From CAYQOX01 sp964419335 (GTDB lineage Bacteria > Hinthialibacterota > Hinthialibacteria > Hinthialibacterales > Hinthialibacteraceae): 7,183 nucleotides of DNA. Location: assembly GCA_964419335.1 (NCBI GenBank), contig CAYQOX010000092.1, forward strand, positions 1-7,183, given 5' to 3'. Positions 1-5,601 of this stretch are shown piece by piece; position 1 is the stretch's first letter; each line of letters begins with the position of its first letter. The notes beneath the pieces were generated by a model that ran no database searches, was not told where the DNA came from, and saw nothing but the letters and a program-made list of their open reading frames with translations. A program made the translations under genes and the position numbers.

Positions 1-9
1 CTTCCTCCT
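1..9 (-). promoter_or_regulatory. Strong Shine-Dalgarno-like site for a gene starting off the left edge
   Basis: The minus strand reads AGGAGGAAG here, close to a perfect anti-16S match. A start codon would be expected a few bases beyond the window edge. It supports a further leftward gene, but the start codon itself cannot be seen, so this is inference from one motif in an AT-rich spacer. Confidence 0.4.
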
Positions 10-55
10 GGGTTCGGATTAAAAAACGCGCACTTCTACCTATATATATCACAAA

Positions 56-84
56 AAAATAAAACTATTCCCAAAAAAATTCAA
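56..84 (-). promoter_or_regulatory. Possible leftward promoter in the AT-rich spacer
   Basis: On the minus strand TTGAAT (79-84) is followed after 17 bases by TATTTT (56-61). Each hexamer matches the sigma-70 consensus at 4 of 6 positions and the spacing is ideal. It lies about 50 bases ahead of the ribosome-binding-like site at the left edge. The region is so AT-rich that chance matches are expected; a second candidate is the extended TGATATATA at about 41-49. Confidence 0.22.
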
Positions 85-287
85 CATTGCATAAATTATT
101 TGATATAGATTGCGTGTGAAATGTTTGGTGGTAAACAAATATAGGCAGGAAATGACAGGATTTGCATATCAAAAAGCAATCAAAACCCATAAATCATCCA
201 TCAAATGCTAAGAGAAGGTTCATAGGCTCGGATGAGTCGATTGTGCCGTAAAAAAAATGAAGAATGTATTTTCTTTGGTGTATAAAG

Positions 288-318
288 GAGCCCCCTGTCC
301 CGCTGCGGAGGAAGGCTC
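288..318 (-). terminator. Weak hairpin at the hemD 3' end, possible terminator
   Basis: On the minus strand GAGCCTTC (318-311) can pair with GGGGGCTC (295-288), giving eight pairs including two G-T wobbles. The loop is GC-rich and could form a small CCG/CGG inner stem. The stem begins within the hemD stop codon. It is followed only by CTTTATA, not a proper T tract, so it is at best a weak intrinsic terminator or an mRNA 3'-end stabiliser. Confidence 0.3.
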
Positions 319-1096
319 ATTGTGAAGGAAGTTGAAAATCCGCGATGGCTTGCAATAAGCCATCAAGGGTATGATCTTGCGCTTCGATCAAAATGGGGAT
401 ACCCAGATCGTTGAGCGCCGAGGAGGTCGTTGGCCCAATTGAGGCGGCTCGAATCTTCTCGAGGGCCTGGGGATTATCTCGAAGAATCTTGTAGAGATTC
501 CTCGCTGTCGATGGACTGGTAAAGAGCACCCAATCTATTTTTCCTTGTTTCAATCGCTCAATAATTTCATGGTCAATTTCTTCAACCGGTTCATTCAAGT
601 AAGCGGTGAATTCGGTCACAATCCCCCCCGCTTTTCTTAATCCATCGGGAAGCGTACGCCGGGCAATGTTTGACAAAGGCAGCAAAAACCATTGCGCATC
701 AATGGTATAGGTGTTTTTAAACTCTTCCAAAAATGCAGTTGCATTGGCTTTGTGAGACATAAAATCCACCTTGAGCCCCCACGACTGGGCTTTTTGCTTC
801 GTGGATGGCCCTATCACCGCGATATGCACTTCCGGAAAATCGTTGATCTCATTTCCCATATCCACATAACACTGCATAAAGAAATGCACACTATGGGCGC
901 TCGGAAAAATAATCCAGTTGAACTGCTGCAGCGATAGGATGGCTTCTTCCATCGGAGCGTAATCTTCCGGCGGTACGATTTCAATTACAGGAAAAGAGAT
1001 CGGTACCCCATTCCACGAACGAATCAATTCCATGGTATGTTCAAGATCGTTGACACTGCGAAGGACAAGTAATTTTTGTTGTTGTAAGTCACCCAT
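317..1096 (-). CDS. hemD: Uroporphyrinogen-III synthase (HemD)
   Basis: This enzyme closes and isomerises the linear tetrapyrrole hydroxymethylbilane to uroporphyrinogen III, the branch point to haem, sirohaem and cobalamin, in the cytoplasm. At 259 residues it has the usual length. Both halves of the two-lobed HEM4 fold are recognisable. The first lobe has WIIFPSAHSV (61-70) and IAVIGPSTKQKA (92-103). The second has the ARRTLPDGLRKAGG stretch (145-158) leading to Tyr166, the position of the tyrosine usually conserved near the active site, then VLFTSPSTARN (190-200) and SIGPTTSSAL (219-228). The ATG has AAAGGA eight bases upstream (1105-1110) and overlaps the end of the preceding membrane-protein gene by 8 bp (ATGGGTGA). 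It is probably the last gene of its operon. No hemA, hemB or hemC is in the window. HemD sequences diverge strongly, so the call rests on motif order. Confidence 0.9.
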   Translation of the reverse strand: MGDLQQQKLLVLRSVNDLEHTMELIRSWNGVPISFPVIEIVPPEDYAPMEEAILSLQQFNWIIFPSAHSVHFFMQCYVDMGNEINDFPEVHIAVIGPSTKQKAQSWGLKVDFMSHKANATAFLEEFKNTYTIDAQWFLLPLSNIARRTLPDGLRKAGGIVTEFTAYLNEPVEEIDHEIIERLKQGKIDWVLFTSPSTARNLYKILRDNPQALEKIRAASIGPTTSSALNDLGIPILIEAQDHTLDGLLQAIADFQLPSQ

Positions 1097-2048
1097 TGTT
1101 TCTTTCCTTTGTTAAAATCAACCCAAGTAAAACATGCAGGGGGATCCCAAATTGACTGAATAAATCCCAGTCATTCTGCCCCCAATCAGGATGCCAGGCT
1201 GTCGTCCATACGAAACCACAAATCACATGCATCAACAGGAATCTCAAATATAAATGATCAATGCGCTTACGCAAAACGATCAAAAGGGGGATTTCGAACG
1301 GTATCCCCAAAAACGCCGCTCGATGATGAAAGAAAAGCAGCATCTTCATATGATCCCAAGACCAGAACGTAAAGTGATGATTGGGCGCCCATTTTCGAAA
1401 CCAAGGGACCAAACGTTCCAGTCCATTATCAGTCCCTAATACATTTGTTGTTAAAGGTAATATTATCATCAAAATGCTAAATCCCAAAACCGGAGCGAGA
1501 AGTTCATAGGGATTCCAGGTGCGATTTTTATAAAAAAGATAAATCATAGCAGGTAGATAAAAAAGCGCCAGCATATGGGCAACACACGCCAAGAGATAAA
1601 ATGTAACGATCGGCCAAGCGCGCTGCCTTCCCTGAAGCCACCCCAAAGCGCTCCAAAAGGTCAACAACAAAAAGAGATTCACCCAGGCATAGTTTTCAAC
1701 ATGCCCCATAAACACCAAAAACGAGCCGGAGGCTAAGTTGATGAGCATAAACAGCCAGTGCCGGCGTATCGCCCACAGCACCTGAATCGCGATCGCCCCG
1801 GCGAATGCACTGCTGCAAGCGATGGCGTTCCAAGCGCCTCCCTCCCAAATTTGAAAGAGAAGATAGAACAACTTGTGGATCCATACCGTCAAAATCGAAC
1901 GGTAATAAACCGGGAAGGCGTGGCTCTCCACCAGCGATTCCATAAACCACCCATCCGCCCCATAGGGAGATATTCCCCCCATCGCATAAAGGAGAACAGA
2001 TAGAACGAGAGTAACGCAGCCACGCTGCCCTAGGGTTTTGCCGCTCAT
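1089..2048 (-). CDS. Polytopic membrane protein, possibly GT-C-like glycosyltransferase
   Basis: The 319-residue protein is hydrophobic, with about nine or ten predicted membrane segments, at roughly 11-27, 51-68, 74-94, 98-115, 121-138, 145-173, 182-204, 236-259, 268-285 and 299-313. After the first segment comes a short loop with GADGWFMESLV (30-40), where GT-C enzymes usually carry their catalytic acidic residue. GHVENYAW (115-122) and HPDWGQNDWDLFS (286-298) resemble motifs that I recall from uncharacterised bacterial dolichyl-phosphate-mannose-transferase-like membrane proteins. The resemblance is by eye, so a sugar-transfer role is inference. No large soluble C-terminal domain is present, and the protein is short for a GT-C enzyme (usually over 400 residues). 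The ATG has AAAGGA at 2053-2058, overlapping the stop codon of the LRR gene, and the gene overlaps hemD by 8 bp. It could equally be an envelope protein of unknown role. Confidence 0.85.
   Translation of the reverse strand: MSGKTLGQRGCVTLVLSVLLYAMGGISPYGADGWFMESLVESHAFPVYYRSILTVWIHKLFYLLFQIWEGGAWNAIACSSAFAGAIAIQVLWAIRRHWLFMLINLASGSFLVFMGHVENYAWVNLFLLLTFWSALGWLQGRQRAWPIVTFYLLACVAHMLALFYLPAMIYLFYKNRTWNPYELLAPVLGFSILMIILPLTTNVLGTDNGLERLVPWFRKWAPNHHFTFWSWDHMKMLLFFHHRAAFLGIPFEIPLLIVLRKRIDHLYLRFLLMHVICGFVWTTAWHPDWGQNDWDLFSQFGIPLHVLLGLILTKERNNG
1105..1110 (-). promoter_or_regulatory. Ribosome binding site of hemD inside the preceding gene
   Basis: The minus strand reads AAAGGA, eight bases before the hemD ATG and within the last codons of the upstream membrane-protein gene. 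It supports this start codon and a co-translated arrangement. Confidence 0.6.
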
Positions 2049-2052
2049 GGAA

Positions 2053-2058
2053 TCCTTT
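2053..2058 (-). promoter_or_regulatory. Ribosome binding site of the GT-C-like gene
   Basis: The minus strand reads AAAGGA four bases before the ATG at 2048, and it overlaps the TAA stop of the LRR gene (2057-2059). The spacing is slightly short but usable. It supports the chosen start over longer readings. Confidence 0.5.
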
Positions 2059-3016
2059 AACGGATGAGTTGCACATGCCGGTCATGGATCACGTTTCGCA
2101 AATGAAAGTTATTTCTCATATTGACTTGCTTGATCTCGGTCCCCCGGATATCCAATATGCTCATCTCTTTGTTCTGCGAAACGTTGATGGAAGTTAGGGG
2201 ATTATTGGAAAAGTCGGCATACACCAGGATCTTGTTTTGCGTAAGATTAATCGTTGAAATCTTATTTCCTGCACAGTTCAACGTCCGTAAATCAGAATTA
2301 TTGGATACATCCAAACGCCTAATTTGGTTAAAGGAGCAATCCAGCACCGTTAGGCCGGGGCAGTTGCTAACATCAAGTTGTTGCAGTTCATTAAAAGAGC
2401 AGCGCAAAAACATGAGGTATTTATGATATCCCAGACGGAGAGATTTAAGATTGTTGTCTTCACAGATGAGTTTAAATAACTCTTTATTCTTTGATACATT
2501 GAGGGTTTTCAAGTCATTCGAGCCGAGAAAAACGTTCTCAAGTTTAGGATTCTGACTAAAATCAATCTGGGTTAAGCGGTTCTCCACAAATTCGAAGACC
2601 CGCAGGTGGGGATTATTGGAAAGATCGACGGTTTCTAAATTCTCGTTTTGAGAGGCATACAAGTGGGTCACCTCAGGAAGCACGCTGGCGTCAAAATGAG
2701 AAATCGATGAATTAAATAAAGCAAATTCCTTCAGTTTGGAGAAATATTCCAAACCCTGTAAACTCTCCGCCTCGGTCGCATTGCATACAAACCGCTTGGA
2801 GCGGGCTGCCGCTTGCTCTCGGGTGAAGGGTTCACCCGGTTCCACGTTCATGTATTTCTCCACTTCTTCCCGAAAGGATGGATCCGGAAAATTCTCTGGC
2901 GTATTGATATTCCGACTCGCAATATACTTCGGAATCGCAATACAAAAAACGATGGTTAAGACAACCAACAATCCTAAGGGTTCTAGTTTAGATACAAAGC
3001 CTTTTCGATTCATCAT
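2057..3016 (-). CDS. Membrane-anchored leucine-rich-repeat protein with prepilin-like N-terminus
   Basis: The 319-residue protein has a short basic N-terminus, one hydrophobic segment (about 14-29), a polar region beginning FPDPSFREEVEKY (43-55), then a leucine-rich solenoid from about 85 to the end. The solenoid comprises one 22-residue unit (105-126), eight exact 21-residue units starting at 127, 148, 169, 190, 211, 232, 253 and 274, and a terminal unit from 295. A typical unit is LxxLDVSNNxxLxxLxCSxNx, a pattern familiar from secreted bacterial LRR proteins, with internalin-like features in the cap. The LRR part should lie outside the cytoplasmic membrane and bind protein or glycan, but the ligand is unknown. 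The leader (RKGF then LLVVLTIVFCIAIPKYIASR) looks like a type IV prepilin. The start overlaps the uvrC stop as ATGA; a second ATG follows at once (3011-3013). AAAGGAG lies 16 bases upstream, too far for a normal site, so translational coupling is likely. Confidence 0.9.
   Translation of the reverse strand: MMNRKGFVSKLEPLGLLVVLTIVFCIAIPKYIASRNINTPENFPDPSFREEVEKYMNVEPGEPFTREQAAARSKRFVCNATEAESLQGLEYFSKLKEFALFNSSISHFDASVLPEVTHLYASQNENLETVDLSNNPHLRVFEFVENRLTQIDFSQNPKLENVFLGSNDLKTLNVSKNKELFKLICEDNNLKSLRLGYHKYLMFLRCSFNELQQLDVSNCPGLTVLDCSFNQIRRLDVSNNSDLRTLNCAGNKISTINLTQNKILVYADFSNNPLTSINVSQNKEMSILDIRGTEIKQVNMRNNFHLRNVIHDRHVQLIR
2060..2704 (-). repeat. Array of ten 21-22-residue leucine-rich repeats
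   Basis: This is protein-level repetition with strongly diverged DNA. Eight consecutive units are exactly 21 residues with no insertion, preceded by a 22-residue unit and followed by a C-terminal one. Each unit consists of two half-units, each ending near a conserved Asn. Units 4, 5, 6 and 7 (from 169, 190, 211 and 232) carry Cys at the second half (C185, C206, C227, C248), which would stack into a cysteine ladder along the solenoid. Confidence 0.85.
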
Positions 3017-4878
3017 GATGATAGGGGGTCGACTCCTTTGGTGGAAACAGGTTCGGATGGATTCAAACGTTCTTTTATCAAATAAGCCAGTTCGCGGGGA
3101 ATGCCGGGAAGGGAAGCGATTTCTTCTACATCCGCCTGGCGTAAGGCTTCAACCGATTGAAAGCACGTGAGCAGCGCTTTTTCCTTCGCAGGCCCTACAC
3201 CCTTAATCTCACGTAAGAAAGAACGCTGAAATTTTTTACCCCGCAATTTTCGATGATAGGTGATGCCAAAGCGGTGGGCTTCGTCACGCACTTGTTGCAG
3301 CAGCCGCAGCCCTGTATTTCGCCGGTCTAAGCGGATCGGTTGATCTTGCCCTGGGAGATAGATTTCCTCTTCTTGTTTCGCCAAACTGCATATGGGAAAA
3401 GAATGCGTCCCGATTTCTTCCATGGCCTCCATCGCCGCTTGCAGATGGCCTTTCCCCCCGTCGATCATGATTAAATCGGGCGGTTTCGCGAAGCGCTGTT
3501 TTTCCTCTTCGTTATCTCCATGTTGAAAGCGGCGCTTGAGCATCTCCTTCATCATCGAGTAATCATCCATCTGATCCACGGTGTTGATTTTAAATCGGCG
3601 ATAGGCGGATTTTTGCTCTTTTCCATCTTGAAACACCACCATTGCCCCTACGGCTTCCTTGCCTTGCGTCGTAGAGATATCGTACCCCTCGATACGCAGT
3701 GGCAGCACCTCCAACTTGAGGGCTTCTTGCAGGGCGATGACATTGGCGGGGACACTATGCTTGACTCCGCGCAGCTTGCGGTATTGTTCCTCCGCATAAT
3801 GGCGGCTGTTTTTTTCTGCCAGACGCAGCATGGCATGTTTTTTTCCGCGCTGAGGAATACGCAGGGTGATATTTTTCTCCTTGGTCATGGTTAGCGCTTT
3901 TTCCAGTGAATCCAGTTTCTCTTTCCCTACGGTTTCAGAGAGAAAAATTTCCTTGGGCGTGTCCATATTTCGGGCGTAGAATTGCACCAAAAAAGAGTAG
4001 AGCATCTCCTTCGCATCCGCCTGGCTAATATCTTCCAAGAAATGATGGGACGAACCGACCACCCCGCCGCCCCGTCGCCGTATAACCGCTACACAAGCCA
4101 CATCGTGCACCCGCGAGAAGCCCACGAAATCTTGATTCTCTACAGTTTGGTAAACCATCTTTTGCTGATTGGCGAATTGTTCAGCCGCTTCGAGAATATC
4201 GCGATAAAGCGCTGCCTTCTCAAAGGCCATGTTTTCAGAACATTCCTGCATACGTTGTTTAAGATTCGCAAGCACTTTATCATGCTTTCCCTTCAGAAAA
4301 TCAATGATCCCTTCGCACAAGACCCCGTATTCTTCCTGAGTAACATACTTTCCACAGGGTGCACAGCAGCGCCCCATCTCGTAATCCAGACAGGGGCGCA
4401 CCTGCAATAGTTTCTCCGAGTCATATTTACATGTGCGAATGGGAAATATTTCATGCAGGGCATTGAGTGTCCTCCGTGCTCTTGTTACTTGCGGGTACGG
4501 TCCGAAATAGTGGGCATCGTCGGGTTCCACCGTGCGGGTGAGATAAGCGCGGGGAAAGTCTTCTTGCATCGTCACTTTAATATATGGATAACGCTTGTCA
4601 TCCTTCAGCTTGACGTTAAAAGGCGGGTTATGGATCTTGATGAGGTTATATTCCAACAGAAAGGCTTCCGCGTCGCTATCGGTGATCATCACATCCACCT
4701 TCTCTACATAGCGAACGAAAGGAGAGACATAATCGCCATCCCTACGCTGGCAGTGGGAACGAATCCGGTTTTGGATATTAAGCGCTTTTCCCACATAGAG
4801 CACCTCATCTTGTTCATTCTTCATGAGGTACACGCCTGGTCCTGTGGGTAACAAAGCGCGTTGTTCCGGAGTAATCAT
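3013..4878 (-). CDS. uvrC: UvrABC excinuclease subunit C (UvrC)
   Basis: UvrC joins the UvrB-DNA complex at a lesion and makes the 3' then the 5' incision of nucleotide excision repair. At 621 residues it has normal length. The N-terminal GIY-YIG nuclease (about 12-91) shows GVY (15-17), YVGKA (28-32), R38/R40 and Glu76. A cysteine cluster C150, C163, C171, C175 matches the positions reported to hold a 4Fe-4S cluster in E. coli UvrC; C172 is extra. The UVR helix pair that contacts UvrB is at about 203-237. The RNase H-like 5' nuclease has D400 (GYD), D473 (MIDGGKGHL) and H535 (RDEAHRFGIT). A helix-hairpin-helix pair covers about 555-606. All catalytic positions seen are intact. The ATG has GGAAAG at 4886-4891, seven bases upstream. 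The stop overlaps the LRR gene start. It is probably the first gene of the uvrC-LRR-membrane-hemD operon. No uvrA or uvrB is in the window. Confidence 0.98.
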   Translation of the reverse strand: MITPEQRALLPTGPGVYLMKNEQDEVLYVGKALNIQNRIRSHCQRRDGDYVSPFVRYVEKVDVMITDSDAEAFLLEYNLIKIHNPPFNVKLKDDKRYPYIKVTMQEDFPRAYLTRTVEPDDAHYFGPYPQVTRARRTLNALHEIFPIRTCKYDSEKLLQVRPCLDYEMGRCCAPCGKYVTQEEYGVLCEGIIDFLKGKHDKVLANLKQRMQECSENMAFEKAALYRDILEAAEQFANQQKMVYQTVENQDFVGFSRVHDVACVAVIRRRGGGVVGSSHHFLEDISQADAKEMLYSFLVQFYARNMDTPKEIFLSETVGKEKLDSLEKALTMTKEKNITLRIPQRGKKHAMLRLAEKNSRHYAEEQYRKLRGVKHSVPANVIALQEALKLEVLPLRIEGYDISTTQGKEAVGAMVVFQDGKEQKSAYRRFKINTVDQMDDYSMMKEMLKRRFQHGDNEEEKQRFAKPPDLIMIDGGKGHLQAAMEAMEEIGTHSFPICSLAKQEEEIYLPGQDQPIRLDRRNTGLRLLQQVRDEAHRFGITYHRKLRGKKFQRSFLREIKGVGPAKEKALLTCFQSVEALRQADVEEIASLPGIPRELAYLIKERLNPSEPVSTKGVDPLSS

Positions 4879-4885
4879 GATTCGG

Positions 4886-4891
4886 CTTTCC
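4886..4891 (-). promoter_or_regulatory. Ribosome binding site of uvrC
   Basis: The minus strand reads GGAAAG seven bases before the ATG, a partial but well-spaced Shine-Dalgarno match that supports the chosen start. The protein begins directly with the standard UvrC N-terminus (residues 3-17 run into the GVY motif), which agrees. Confidence 0.5.
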
Positions 4892-4917
4892 GATTCTACG
4901 TTCTTTTCACTTCCTCT

Positions 4918-4946
4918 ATTGTACCCCGGTGAGAAAAAACAGGAAA
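4918..4946 (-). promoter_or_regulatory. Candidate promoter ahead of uvrC
   Basis: In the 102-bp spacer the minus strand carries TACAAT (4918-4923), a 5-of-6 match to the sigma-70 -10 box. Seventeen bases upstream lies TTTCCT (4941-4946), only a 3-of-6 match to the -35 box. Transcription would start near 4911, giving a leader of about 33 bases with the uvrC ribosome binding site inside it. No convincing terminator precedes it, so it may be an internal promoter rather than an operon boundary. Confidence 0.35.
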
Positions 4947-4980
4947 CTTATGCGTTTTGTAATAACTATAGGATCGAGGA

Positions 4981-5601
4981 TTACTCTTCTTTAACCACCA
5001 CTTTTTTCTTTTTCATTTTCTTTTGTTGTTGCTGCAGGATATAACCGACAAAGCATAAGGGAAGAAATAGAAGCGGAATATTGATCGTATCGGCGATGAT
5101 ATAACTCCCCGCACAGGCAGACAGCACAATGATGATCTGCTTTTGTAACAAAAGAAACAGCGCCGCGATGAGGATCGCCAATACCGCCGGCCAGGCTTGC
5201 CCCAACGTCTGATTGATCGGTTCCATGACATTGAGCCAAATGAAAAGCTGCTCTACGTACTCGCGTTGCTTTTCATCTGTATAGAGTATGTATAACGCCC
5301 CAGCGAGCACCGAAAGAAACACCGCTGCGATGTACAATCGTTTCGCGAGGATTATTCCTAATATTCCCAACACCGCTCCAAAGATTACGGGCATAAGGGG
5401 ATGATCAGGGAAAAATCGGTTGAGGTCGGGATTAATCTGCTGAACTAAGGCGACAAGCATTTCATAAAAACTAAAGCCAAACAGGAAGCCCATGCTGAAT
5501 CCTGCGGCATTAATGCCGAGCCGAAATACAGTCCAACCGAACGCGAATAAACTCAACCCAATCGCAAGGCGTATCAATATATTCGGATCTAAATTTGTCA
5601 T
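4981..5601 (-). CDS. Small polytopic membrane protein with lysine-rich tail, function unknown
   Basis: The 206-residue protein has about six or seven hydrophobic segments, at roughly 8-27, 32-53, 69-86, 89-107, 136-152, 154-171 and 174-189. Segments near the N-terminus are rich in regularly spaced Gly (GINAAGFSMGFLFGFSF, 29-45), which recalls the TM7S3/TMEM198-like (DUF4203) helix-packing pattern; this is a resemblance by eye only. A polar loop lies at 108-133. The C-terminus (190-206) is a Gln run followed by lysine-rich sequence, probably a cytosolic tail that could touch nucleic acid, acidic lipids or a partner. The start is fixed by an ATGA overlap with the upstream TPR gene, and no ribosome binding site lies at a normal distance, so translation is probably coupled. 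The pairing suggests the TPR protein and this membrane protein work together. No enzymatic motif was seen. Confidence 0.85.
   Translation of the reverse strand: MTNLDPNILIRLAIGLSLFAFGWTVFRLGINAAGFSMGFLFGFSFYEMLVALVQQINPDLNRFFPDHPLMPVIFGAVLGILGIILAKRLYIAAVFLSVLAGALYILYTDEKQREYVEQLFIWLNVMEPINQTLGQAWPAVLAILIAALFLLLQKQIIIVLSACAGSYIIADTINIPLLFLPLCFVGYILQQQQKKMKKKKVVVKEE

Larger units (their letters stand above)
1..316. other. AT-rich intergenic spacer downstream of hemD
   Basis: No convincing coding region is visible on either strand. Read leftwards, the spacer opens with a weak hairpin right after the hemD stop, continues through AT-rich sequence with A/T runs (53-64, 73-79) and a TA repeat (41-48), and ends at the left edge with a purine-rich AGGAGGAAG. 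This is what would be expected between the end of one leftward operon and the start of another. No tRNA, no riboswitch-like fold and no repeat array was seen. Confidence 0.7.

Noticed and set aside
122..137. Small inverted repeat TGTTT/AAACA
   Set aside because: Five AT-rich pairs with a six-base loop are expected by chance in this spacer; there is no T tract or symmetric extension to make it a terminator or operator.
1696..2085. Minus-strand frame of 129 codons overlapping the LRR and GT-C-like genes
   Set aside because: It is out of frame with a strongly hydrophobic membrane protein that has its own ribosome binding site, and its product is low-complexity and unlike a protein family.
2736..3170. 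Plus-strand frame of 144 codons across the LRR/uvrC junction
   Set aside because: It lies antisense to two well-supported genes and its translation shows no recognisable domain.
3982..4410. Plus-strand frame of 142 codons, and similar frames at 3520-3894 and 4453-4851
   Set aside because: All are antisense to conserved UvrC domains and have no independent support.
4931..4980. Possible terminator between the small membrane gene and uvrC
   Set aside because: A T run exists on the minus strand but only a four-pair AAAC/GTTT stem precedes it, which is too weak to call.
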